From assembly GCA_009829735.1 (NCBI GenBank), contig CM020618.1:24289346-24353345 (forward strand): DNA of 64,000 nucleotides, in the 5' to 3' direction. Every line of letters starts with the position of its first letter. The stretch's first letter is position 1. The DNA is from Pyropia yezoensis (taxonomy: Eukaryota; Rhodophyta; Bangiophyceae; Bangiales; Bangiaceae). The translations under genes were made by a program, and so were the position numbers. The notes beneath the pieces were generated by a model that did not search any database, was not told where the DNA came from, and saw nothing but the letters and a program-made list of their open reading frames with translations. Of the stretch, positions 1 to 9,223 are shown piece after piece.

Positions 1-1
1 G

Positions 2-1138
2 GTGAAGGACAGTTATCCCCTACCTAGGATGGATGACTGTCTGGACTCTCTGGGGGAGGCAAACGTGTTCTCTACCCTGGACTGTAACTCGGGGTACTGG
101 CAAATTCCCATTGCCCCGGAGGACAGGTATAAAACTACCTTTACCTGTCACTGTGGTACCTACCAGTGCAAGCGCCTACCGTTTGGTCTGTGTAACGCGC
201 CGGCAACTTTCCAGCGCGCTATGGACATGATTCTGGCCGGAGTACGGTGGCAGATCTGTCTTGTGTACCTAGACGATATCATTGTGTTCTCCCGAAGTCC
301 GGAGGAACACATTGGCCGTCTTGGCCAGGTGTTCAAGCTACTTGCTGACGCCGGTGTGTCACTGAAGGCGAGTAAGTGCCACCTCTTCACTCAAGAGGTG
401 GAGTACTTGGGACATGTTGTCCGTCCGGGGCGTCTCAGTGTCATCGAGAAAAACTTGAGGGCCATTCGTAAGGCTCAGTACCCCCGGACCCAGACCCAGA
501 TGAGGAGCTTCCTCGGGATGTGTAACGTGTACCGACGTTTCACCAAGGGCTTCGCCCAGGTGGCGAAGCCGTTGAATGAGCTAGTGAGCTCAACGCTACC
601 GAAGAACCTGCCTCCCCCAAGTCGGGTGGAGCAGGAATCCTTTGAGACTCTTCGGGACCTTCTGCTGAACCCCCCCATCTTGGCTATTCCCAGGTTGGGA
701 GGCCACTACATCCTGGATGTGGACGCTAGCTACGACCAACTTGGTTGTGTGTTGCTTCAGCAGCAGCCGGACAAGGAGTACTTGCCGGTGGGATACTTTA
801 GCAAGGGGCTGAACTCGGCCGAGAAGAACTACGGAGTCACCGAGTTGGAAGGACTCGCAGTGGTGCGGGCGGTGACGTCACTTCGTCACTACCTAGAGGG
901 TGAGAAGTTCCTCATCCGCTGTGACCACCGCGCGTTGCAGTTCATCTTCAACACGGACTGTACGAACGCTCGTCTCAACCGGTGGAGGGTGCGACTGGCA
1001 CCCTTCAACTTTGACATTGAGTACCGACCTGGCAGGCAAAATGCCCTTGCCGACGGCCTCTCTCGGGTACCTACCGAGGGGCTGGACACTAACGCAGTCG
1101 ATGACGACATCCCCATCGTGGGGGTAGTCACGCGCTAG
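2..1138 (+). CDS. pol: Reverse transcriptase-RNase H (copy I, 5' partial)
   Basis: This is part of the retrotransposon polyprotein that copies element RNA into DNA and degrades the RNA strand. The window opens in the RT fingers, at the VKDSYPLPRMDD stretch. The palm motif LPFGLCNAPATFQ and the catalytic box YLDDI are present. The RNase H part shows the expected acidic residues: Asp in ILDVDAS, Glu in VTELEGLAVV and Asp in IRCDHRAL. The frame ends at a TAG (1136-1138), but the same frame continues directly into the integrase. The sequence is identical to the matching part of copy II. I take it as the middle of one pol reading frame cut by a single stop codon. Confidence 0.93.
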   Translation: MKDSYPLPRMDDCLDSLGEANVFSTLDCNSGYWQIPIAPEDRYKTTFTCHCGTYQCKRLPFGLCNAPATFQRAMDMILAGVRWQICLVYLDDIIVFSRSPEEHIGRLGQVFKLLADAGVSLKASKCHLFTQEVEYLGHVVRPGRLSVIEKNLRAIRKAQYPRTQTQMRSFLGMCNVYRRFTKGFAQVAKPLNELVSSTLPKNLPPPSRVEQESFETLRDLLLNPPILAIPRLGGHYILDVDASYDQLGCVLLQQQPDKEYLPVGYFSKGLNSAEKNYGVTELEGLAVVRAVTSLRHYLEGEKFLIRCDHRALQFIFNTDCTNARLNRWRVRLAPFNFDIEYRPGRQNALADGLSRVPTEGLDTNAVDDDIPIVGVVTR

Positions 1139-2680
1139 GGTCAGGCGTTGAACCCCGAGGCGCCAGGGAACAAGAAGTACTTGCCCCTGTCCCTGGACGA
1201 GGTGGTGAAGGCCCAGGCCGAGGATCCCTTCTGCAAGTCGCAGAGGGATACACTGGATACAGTGGTGGAGACGCGCTTCTTTCTGGGAGACGATGGCCTC
1301 CTCATGAGGAGGGGGGTATTCCAGGGGACCGAACAACTTGTCGTCCCCGCATCCCTCAAGGACAGTATCCTTGAGAGGGAGCACAACGCTCCCACGGGTG
1401 GACACCTGGGGTCTAGTAAACTGTACCAGACCCTGAGGACCAGATACTACCGGCCGTCCATGGTGGTGGGCACCTATAGTTGGGTGGCTGCCTGCACAAG
1501 TTGTGCACAGAACCGTCTGATGGAACGGCGGCCTAGTACGGCTATGCTATTGTTCCCGGCCAAGGAGCCCTTCGCCGCGTTGGCGATGGACATCCTTGGG
1601 CCACTGCCAGTGACCGAGGAGGGCAACCAGTACCTCCTGGTCATCTGTGACCGCTTCACGAAACTTACGCGAGCGATCCCACTGGCAGAGATCACGGCCA
1701 TGTCGGTCGTGTCAGCCTTCCTAGATCACTGGGTTGCCGCGTATGGCATCCCAGATAGTACACTATCGGACAATGGACCGCAATTTGCGTCTGTACTGTT
1801 TCAGGGAGTGCTGGATATGTTGGGGGTTAAGGCAAACTATGCCACCCCCTACCACCCACAAACTAATGGGCAGGTGAAGCGCTTCAACAAAACTATTGTT
1901 AGGCAGCTGCGCCACTATGTGAGTGAGCACGTGAAGACGTGGGACCAATACATTTCTATCCTTACTACTGCCTACAATTCGCAGGTTCACTCATCTACCG
2001 GGGAAGTACCCCTCGCTTTTGTGACCCCCCGTCGCGTGCGGTCTATTGCCGTGCGGCGGTCGCTCCCAACTAGGGAGGGTGGTGGCAGTTCGCCTACTCC
2101 TACTGAGAGTAAGGCGGAGTTCGCTGCTAGGCTTGAAAACCTCATCCTTAAAGTCAGGGCTGAGATGGATAAAGCACAGAAGCGCTACAAGCGTACCTTT
2201 GACAAAAAGGTGCGCAATGCTAAGCATGTCCCCGAGCAGGGTGACTGGGTGCTGGTTCACTCACACACCCCAACTGGGGGTAAGTTGGTATTCCAGACGA
2301 AGGGGCCGTACCAGGTCCTTCGTACTGATGGGCGGCGCTTCACCATCGAAAGTGACGATGGGGTCCGCACAGTGAACGGACAGGACGTGGTCAAAGTTGC
2401 ACCACCGCCTGCAGCTGACCCAGCTTGGGCGCGTGCTTTGGAAGCGTGGCGCCTCCCCTCACTGCCTGCGGCCAAACAGGGCCCGCAGGAGTACGTGTTC
2501 GATAAGTTCATCGACCACGGATGGGATGAGGATACCAACCGCCTCATGTTGAGGGTGCGTTGGTTTGGCTACAAAGCCAAGGATGATACGTGGGAGTATG
2601 TGGAGGACCTTCCCGCTGAGAAGGTCCGGGCGTACTGTGCCCGGAATGAGATAGACCCTAACAGCCCTCTCTCAACGTGA
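1139..2680 (+). CDS. pol: Integrase with chromodomain (copy I)
   Basis: This is the C-terminal pol segment, responsible for inserting element cDNA into the host chromosome. The HHCC zinc-binding domain is visible (HNAPTGGH, then CTSC). The catalytic core has Asp in AMDILGPL and Asp in LSDNGPQF. The third acidic residue, normally Glu in a GQxER motif, is Lys here (NGQVKRFN, codon 1877-1879). The last 65 residues form a chromodomain (YVFDKFIDHGW, VRWFGYKAKDDTWEYVEDL), a module that binds histone-tail marks in chromoviruses. The reading frame is continuous with RT-RNase H apart from the TAG at 1136-1138. Integrase activity is doubtful because of the missing Glu. Confidence 0.92.
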   Translation, partial: GQALNPEAPGNKKYLPLSLDEVVKAQAEDPFCKSQRDTLDTVVETRFFLGDDGLLMRRGVFQGTEQLVVPASLKDSILEREHNAPTGGHLGSSKLYQTLRTRYYRPSMVVGTYSWVAACTSCAQNRLMERRPSTAMLLFPAKEPFAALAMDILGPLPVTEEGNQYLLVICDRFTKLTRAIPLAEITAMSVVSAFLDHWVAAYGIPDSTLSDNGPQFASVLFQGVLDMLGVKANYATPYHPQTNGQVKRFNKTIVRQLRHYVSEHVKTWDQYISILTTAYNSQVHSSTGEVPLAFVTPRRVRSIAVRRSLPTREGGGSSPTPTESKAEFAARLENLILKVRAEMDKAQKRYKRTFDKKVRNAKHVPEQGDWVLVHSHTPTGGKLVFQTKGPYQVLRTDGRRFTIESDDGVRTVNGQDVVKVAPPPAADPAWARALEAWRLPSLPAAKQGPQEYVFDKFIDHGWDEDTNRLMLRVRWFGYKAKDDTWEYVEDLPAEKVRAYCARNEIDPNSPLST

Positions 2681-2791
2681 GGGAGGGCCGAGCAACAGTG
2701 CCAAGAGAGTGCTTCAAGTCGAAGTGGTACGCAGAGTGGCTTTTAACTACAGCCCTAACCCTCACACTCTCACAACAAAGGCAGCTGCCAA

Positions 2792-4731
2792 CTAGGCACG
2801 CATGCTAGACTTTACCACTCCACGGCCCTCGCCCTCGCGTGGAGGCGAGCGGCGAGACCCACGCCGATAACGGTCTCCACTCGTTGGAAGGGGCGGCGGC
2901 TCCAAGTCGGAACCGTCGCGCCCTTCACGGTCGCGCAAGTGGCGCCGACCGTGGCTACTCTTCTGCCTGGTCTTGCGCGCAAGATTGCGACGCAGACGCT
3001 GGACAGACTCCGTCTCCGACGGGGTAGAGGACTCCGAAACGGAGTAAGACAATTCGTCTTCCGATACGGAAGGAGAGCGCCGCGAGTGTCGGCGACGACG
3101 GCGAGGAGGCGAGTATGCCCGGCTCGCGCGACGTTTGCCACGCCCAAGTGGGGCTGGCTGGGGCATAATAGCCCCAATGCGATCCAACTCGGCTGTCATA
3201 AACTCCGCCACCGACTCGCAACTCGCGGTCGCCACTGCAGTACGAACGCGCTCCTCAAGTTGAGGAGTCTCGGAACTTTGGAGGGTTGCGGTCGACGCGG
3301 CCAACCAGGAAATGGTGCGCACCAACGTGGTGATCATCATCTCTGAGGTTAGAGGCGTCGGCGGTAACACCAACTTGGGGTATACCGTCAGGAGGGTGGC
3401 CCCCAAGTTGGGGGACACCGGGGTGGATGACTCCACGGCCACGCTGATCGAGATGTTCCCGTGAGGCTGGAAAGGAACAGGAGGAAGCGGAGGGGCCCGC
3501 CGAGGTGGCGGTACCCGGGTGTAACTGCGACCCCGACTTGGGGCCCCCGCAGTGGGTTGAGTCATATGGTCATCATATGAGGGCACGGCCATAACTATGG
3601 GCTTGTCCGGGGGTGGCGCAGTGTGGCGATCCACCCCCGGGGCATACGGGTAGTCCCCGATGCCCAACCCCTCTCGTAGGACCACACGGCCGTCGTGAAG
3701 TTCACGAGCGACCCACACGAACTGGCGAAGTGCGCCATCGTCCTTGGGCCCACGAGTGGGGCGGCGCAACTTGTGCTCAATGCTCTCCCACTCGATAAAC
3801 TTATGGAGCCGGAGCATCTCTTCAAGTAGAGTGAGTTTCCTGATGAGCACTCCTCAGCAACTAGCTGAGGGGTGAGCTGGTCCAAACCTTGGAGGAGCCG
3901 GAGGGGGAGATGCCAGAGCATCCCCCGCCGCTGAACACAGGACACCCAGGTCGACATGACCTCGAGGAGCCACTGGGTGGCCAACATGGCCCACACCAGG
4001 TGATCAGGGGCAGCCGTGAACATGACGGAGCCGAAGTGGTCAAGCAACCGTGGCAACAACGCCGGGAACCCGTAGGGGACCTCAACTTGAGGCCACCACT
4101 CGGGCTTCTTCGGATAGTACTGCTCCTTACTGGCAGCAGACTGTTGAGGAAACTCAAGTTGAGCCGAGGTCACCAAGTAGGGACCTCGCCGGAAGTCTTT
4201 CTCCATCCGCACATCAAAGTGATGAGTGTGCGGATCGGCCTCGTGGAGGTACGGGGGCGAGTTGCCACGCGTCCCACGTAAAGGTCGGCAAGTCGCCGGG
4301 ACCCGGGATAATTCCCCCGCGGTCCACCATGGCCTTGGCACGCTGAACGTCCTCAACCTCCTCATCGTCCAGGAAGGCAAACTGGTCCGTCCTGAAGCCG
4401 GCAGGGAACCCGACCCTACGGGGATACTTCTCCCGTAGGCGGTCCATACCCGGCCCATCGCTGCGCCAAGTCGGCCACAGCGAAGAACAGTCAGCCCCTC
4501 CTCATAGAGAGGCCAAGCGGGGTAAAACCACCGCCCCAAGGCCTCACGCGGGACAACTTGTCCCGCCTCCGGGGGAGACCCCGCCGTCAACCCAAAGCCG
4601 GGTGACGCGGGAGTCCCGTCCCCCGGAGCGATCGCGGAGCCCCCGCCGGAAGTCCCGGCGGGTGCTGCCCCGTAGGAGGTGTCCTCCATGCGCTCGTCAA
4701 GAGAGTCCGTCTCCACTCCCGGAGTCGCCAT
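2792..4731 (-). pseudogene. Antisense ORF of copy I, frameshifted
   Basis: This lies on the opposite strand between integrase and LTR. It corresponds to the intact 646-codon antisense ORF of copy II (17348-19288), starting at the same ATG context (MATPGVETDS). In copy I it is split by several 1-bp deletions relative to copy II, near 3838, 4254, 4267 and 4443. That leaves pieces of about 352 codons (2792-3850) and 378 codons (3595-4731) in different frames. The C-terminal Arg/Ser-rich portion is unchanged. The function is unknown. The loss here beside an unchanged pol segment argues that copies I and II have mixed histories. Confidence 0.7.
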
Positions 4732-5069
4732 GGCTCTCCCAAAGTTGGGGAGAGACGCTCTGGCTATCGCAGCACGAGACCCGCCTCGAGTTGAGGGGGA
4801 CTCGGATCGTGGGTATACGGTTGGCCTCCCTAGCGTGGGGCGGCCCAGTGGAAGGTGAAGGGGAGGTGGTGGTGATGGTGAAGTGTGAACTGAGGAGAGC
4901 AGGCTGCCGAGTGGGCAAGCTTGAGGAGAGGGGCGGTCAACGTGACCGCCTCCACATCCGTGTTACGTACTCGATGGGGGACAGCAAGTCGCGCCCCCAA
5001 CGCCGAGACGTGCGTTTACGCACCCCCTCACAGGGCCGACCGGGTCGGTCGGAACTGAGGAGAGGGGAG

Positions 5070-5536
5070 TGTGCAGTATTTGACCCCCAGGTAGGGGGGC
5101 AACACGTGCCATGCAAGGGGCGGCAGGCCACTAGCCTGATCCGTTCCTCCCCCTGCATTTGGGTCCATATTCCCTAAGTTTGGGATAGTTGCTTAGTAGT
5201 AAATCCAACTTGGATTTGAGGGTTTTCTGCATTTATCGTCTTGAATTTTCGTGTGGCCCGGTGGGCAGGTGCTGGGGTGGGAGATTCTGAGTGGCGAGAT
5301 TCTGAGTGGACCCTGGGGGGATAAGGGGAGGGACAGCGGGGCTTGGCCCTGCGTCCCCGTCCCGACCAAGAAACTGTTGGACCACACACCATCCTCTTTT
5401 TGTCCGTGGGGGGTTTGCCCCACAACAGGGACAGAGTGTGTGCGACTTGCACTTCTTCCGGTTCCCCCGACACGGGAGGCAGCCCTAGCACACCGCCCCA
5501 ACTTGGGTGCCGTGTGTGCTAGTGGTTTTTGCCACA
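5070..5536 (+). repeat. LTR copy 1 (3' LTR of copy I)
   Basis: This is a 467-bp long terminal repeat. Family LTRs begin TGTGGCA and end TGCCACA, a perfect 7-bp terminal inverted repeat. This copy has lost one G at the start (TGTGCAG). A purine-rich tract (GAGGAGAGGGGAG) sits directly before it, as expected of the plus-strand primer. It contains a short internal duplication, GAGATTCTGAGTG repeated twice. Diagnostic bases (CCCTAGCACACC, GTGCTAGTGG) group it with the 5' LTR of copy II rather than with LTRs 3 and 4. Confidence 0.92.
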
Positions 5537-5855
5537 TTTCGAGCCCGCGACATAAAAAAAGACTCGCAGCCTGCACGCGCGGGAGCTACACGAGCTCTGG
5601 CGCCTCCACACAGGCCAGCTACACACGCACACGGCCGGCCCTCGACACAAGAGAGCCCCCATTCCCGGAGCACCCATAAACACAAAAGACACTCTACAAC
5701 GGACAGAGGACGCCAAAAAAGCTCCATCTCCGCCGCGTCCTCACACGACAGACACTCTCATGACGAAAAGCCCACAAGACGAAACCCTCCTGCACGAGGC
5801 AGCCGCCCCAGATTCGAACCCCCCTCCACAACCACCATTGCACGGCATAATGACC
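5537..5855. other. Flank between LTR copy 1 and family-B pseudogene
   Basis: No gene is recognisable here. It holds an A-rich run (ATAAAAAAAGAC) just after the LTR and low-complexity CACA-rich sequence. A tRNA-like T-loop string near 5813 lacks stems. Confidence 0.5.
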
Positions 5856-8500
5856 TCAGTTCAGGTCAGCTGCGTCGCCCTCTGTCGGTCCCTTGCCCGG
5901 GTACGCAGCAACGATACAGTTATCAGACCGATACGACCCACATGGCCGGCGGAGTGACTGGCTCTCCAGCTCCAGGTTGCATGTGAACGTACATAACATC
6001 ACGAACCGGGTGGGGGCAGACTCCTGCAACGTCGACCACTCCACTGTCTCGCCGTCCTCCGGCCCACTTGCACATAGCCGGAGTCAAGGCCAGCTGGAAC
6101 AGGTGGTGCATGTCAGGGGACACGGGGTGAACTCCATTGGAGCGATAGGAGTCAGCACCGGGCTCCGCTGTTCAGCCGAGGCATCCGAGTCACCTGCGGC
6201 ACCCGCCGCACCTCCGGCACCCGCTGCACCTCCGGCATCAGCATCACCAGCCGTACCCGCCCCGCTCGCGCGGTACCCGCGGAACGTCGGGCACCAGCAT
6301 CACCAGTCGTACCCGCCGCTCGCGCGGTACCCCGCGGCACGTCGGGCACCTGGAGCCCCTGCCGCACCCGCCGCACCTGCCGCACCTGGAGCGTCTGCCG
6401 CACTCACAGCACCTGCCGCACCCGTGGCAACTGCCGTACCAGCGGAACCTGCGTCAACCGCCGCACCTACGTGACCCGCCGCACTGGCGGCACCGGGGCA
6501 TCAGCGGTACGAGCCGCACCTAGAGCTCCCCCCACACGCCGTGAAGGACCAGCTGCTTCTTGTGCAGCTCCGGCCGGCGGTGCAGCAGCACGGTCCGTCG
6601 CCCCAGCCACGTACCGTGACAATGATCCAGGCTCGACAACCGCAGCAGCAGCCTCCCCAGACGCTGCGGCGTTTGATCGCCGCTGGTAGAGCAGCAACTC
6701 CGTCCGCCGATGGTGCAGCATCCGCAGCGTCCACCGGTGGAGCGACCCCAACCGATACAGGTTGAACCGCGTCCCGTGACCCCCCTCCCGGTGCGTCGCC
6801 CACAGTAGCAGCCGCCGGAGCTGGTGCCACACCGGGGGTCCCATTCGATCCAGCATCTGGACTGGGGCCGGGCAGCAACGGTGCATCTCTGTTCACGCCC
6901 GTCGACGCCCTCTCTCGAATTCCTCGAGGCGTCCCTCTGCTCGCGCCGCTATCCAATCTTTCGAGGCGAAGATGATCTCGTATCTGCCGCCCACGTCAAA
7001 GGACAACACCTTGCGACAGGAAGTCTGCCACTTGCCTTCGCCTCGCCCATGCGGGGTTCAGCATGAAGGGGAAACTGAGCGAAGATCAGGACACCCCCAT
7101 AAGGCCATGCCGAGTATGGCTTGACCTGTCCCAGCTTGAACGGCGGTCGCACCACGGTTGCTCGACGCTCCCCCTCCATCAGCGCCGTGGCCGCCATCAC
7201 CAAGTGTTTCTCGAACTTGCGGGTCGTCCTCTTGTGCTGGACTGAGCGAGCTGGACAGACCCACGGGCACGGGCACTACAGGGTCCGCCGCCGCTGCGCG
7301 CTTTGACCCACGTGCCGCCCGCGGCGAAGGGCTAGCGGGCTGGCGTCGACCATGAGCCGGCGCCCTGCGTGCGGTAGTTCCCACGCGACCGCGGTTATCG
7401 GCGTCCTCGGCCGGTCCGCCTTCCCCCCCCCCCCCCACAAACTTGGGCCTAGCACGCGAAGCACGAGGTTGAAGGTCGCGTCGGGCCGGTGAGCTGCATC
7501 CCACGTCCACTCCAGCCGGATCACCAGCGTTTGCCCGGCTTCAGCTCCACCGATGAGGCCGTTCACGGAGCGACATACCTCTGGCATCGTTGCCGGTGGC
7601 TTAACCGCATGGGATATGTAGGACATATCCTGCATGCTCAGCCCCTCTGGGCACTCCGCGTCCGTACCAGGAGATCCCATTAGTAAGTAGTCTCGCAGCT
7701 GCACGTTCCGCGCCAGCAGAGTATGATGGCGCTTCGTCGGGTTGATGCTCTGCTGCACCAGTCGTCGTTGAGGCTGGCTGGCTGGTTCAAAATGTGTTTT
7801 TTTGCCTGTGGCGAGGCAAGCAGACAATCAGGGAGTTAAAATCCAGCAGACAACCAGGTGGCAGCGAGCCTACGGGACATCGCGAAGAAGGACCGCGTGA
7901 GAACCACGCGAGTGGTGTCATCTCTCTCCCACCTCAAGCCGCCCACACCCCACTGAGCAAACACATGCAAGGAGACTCACTGAAGCGTAAGCGCGCGTCA
8001 TAAACGTACCTGGACTCGCATTGCGATGTCCATGTCCTCTTCATTGACGCAGAAGGCCTCCGCCAGGTGCCGTGCAGCTTGCGCCACCTTCCCCGACCCG
8101 AAAGATGTGTTGATGAAGGTCGCCAGCGCATTCGTGTCAGACTCCGTATGCGGAAACGCTTAGTTGCGCTGGCTCAGGATTATCCTGAACAGGACGAGCA
8201 GGGGTAGGTTGTGTCCATTGCTACTGTCAATATCAGTCACAGTTGCCACCGTACGGCACAGCAGGAAAACGTGTCCGCCGTCCGTCCACGCAAGGTCATT
8301 GTGCCAGAAAAGGACGATCCTTGACGCGGACGGGCAGCCGGGGGCCGAAGCGCGTGCGGGTGTGCGGTGCAGACGACGGGGATGCAGGCAATGCGGGCCC
8401 TCCTTGCAGCTGCGTACCTGTGCCCTGGCGGCAAGAACGCGAAAACCTCCTGCGTGCCACCTTAAAAACCTCATCGTCGCCAGCCAGCCTCCTGCTTAGA
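5856..8500 (-). pseudogene. Family-B protein, decayed copy (B-minus)
   Basis: The product is unrecognised, but it is clearly homologous in collinear blocks to the + strand gene at 50745-53080. Reading the minus strand: a block with VFLLCRTVATVTDIDSSNGH (about 8160-8330), then AFPHTESDTNALATFINTSF; a donor CCAG/GTACGT ending the exon at 8010; a 204-bp intron (7806-8009) with acceptor CGCCACAG; a block KKHILNQPAS then LVQQSINP and LLARNVQLRD; CPEGLSM; a block ATVVRPPFKLGQVKPYSAWP with SCRKVLSFDVGGRYEI (about 6950-7200); and a C-terminal block EWSTLQESAPTRFVMLCTF (5856-6044). Frame changes between blocks, for example just after QPAS, show it is broken. The 5' end may be lost in the N gap. The linker before the last block has become a minisatellite. 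Confidence 0.8.
6169..6470. repeat. GC-rich minisatellite in the family-B linker
   Basis: This consists of imperfect CCGCACCTG/CCGGCACCC-type 9- to 18-bp units. It also holds a larger unit of about 57 bp, repeated twice (about 6238-6294 and 6295-6350), containing CGCTCGCGCGGTACC. It falls where the + strand family-B gene has an Ala/Gly/Thr/Ser-rich linker, so it looks like expansion of an already repetitive coding linker. Confidence 0.8.
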
Positions 8501-8639
8501 TGACGTACGCCGAAGAACCAGGCTGCACGCGACGCATGCAAAGCACGTCCGAGCTAACGGCAACGGAGAACGCTAAAGCAACCCAGTTGGGCGTGATGTG
8601 GAGGTGGTGCAGCGGCCGCGGGGTCGTGTCCCCCGGCGA

Positions 8640-8661
8640 GCGCCAACGCTGGCGTTGGCGC
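8640..8661. repeat. 22-nt near-perfect palindrome
   Basis: The arms GCGCCAACGC and GCGTTGGCGC are separated by two bases. It would form a 10-bp hairpin stem. It lies 60 bp left of the assembly gap. No role is evident. Confidence 0.85.
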
Positions 8662-8723
8662 AAGTATGCCTGCGTGCACATCGTTGCGACTAGCAAGTGT
8701 GTGCAGCGAATTGCACTTCAAGT

Positions 8724-9223
8724 NNNNNNNNNNNNNNNNNNNNNNNNNNNNNNNNNNNNNNNNNNNNNNNNNNNNNNNNNNNNNNNNNNNNNNNNNNNNN
8801 NNNNNNNNNNNNNNNNNNNNNNNNNNNNNNNNNNNNNNNNNNNNNNNNNNNNNNNNNNNNNNNNNNNNNNNNNNNNNNNNNNNNNNNNNNNNNNNNNNNN
8901 NNNNNNNNNNNNNNNNNNNNNNNNNNNNNNNNNNNNNNNNNNNNNNNNNNNNNNNNNNNNNNNNNNNNNNNNNNNNNNNNNNNNNNNNNNNNNNNNNNNN
9001 NNNNNNNNNNNNNNNNNNNNNNNNNNNNNNNNNNNNNNNNNNNNNNNNNNNNNNNNNNNNNNNNNNNNNNNNNNNNNNNNNNNNNNNNNNNNNNNNNNNN
9101 NNNNNNNNNNNNNNNNNNNNNNNNNNNNNNNNNNNNNNNNNNNNNNNNNNNNNNNNNNNNNNNNNNNNNNNNNNNNNNNNNNNNNNNNNNNNNNNNNNNN
9201 NNNNNNNNNNNNNNNNNNNNNNN
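8724..9223. other. Assembly gap (500 N)
   Basis: Exactly 500 N, the usual placeholder for a scaffold gap of unknown size. The sequence to its left belongs to family B and the sequence to its right to a Gypsy element, so the gap hides at least one element boundary. Confidence 0.99.

Larger units (their letters stand above)
1..5536 (+). mobile_element. Ty3/Gypsy chromovirus, copy I (5' part outside the window)
   Basis: Copy I enters the window inside the reverse transcriptase. It continues through RNase H, integrase with a C-terminal chromodomain, a 2.3-kb segment holding an antisense ORF, a polypurine tract and one LTR. Bases 1 to about 3496 match copy II (offset 14,556) with no difference I could find by eye. 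After that, substitutions and 1-bp indels begin. Order RT-RH-IN is that of Ty3/Gypsy (Metaviridae-like) elements, and the chromodomain places it with the chromoviruses. Gag and protease lie to the left of the window. Confidence 0.93.

Noticed and set aside
893..1405. Antisense frames of up to 170 codons within pol
   Set aside because: They are shadows of the strongly conserved RT/IN frame with no independent motif, unlike the long antisense ORF downstream.
5810..5830. tRNA-like T-loop (GGTTCGAATC on the minus strand)
   Set aside because: The flanking bases cannot form the T-stem, and no acceptor or anticodon arms fit.
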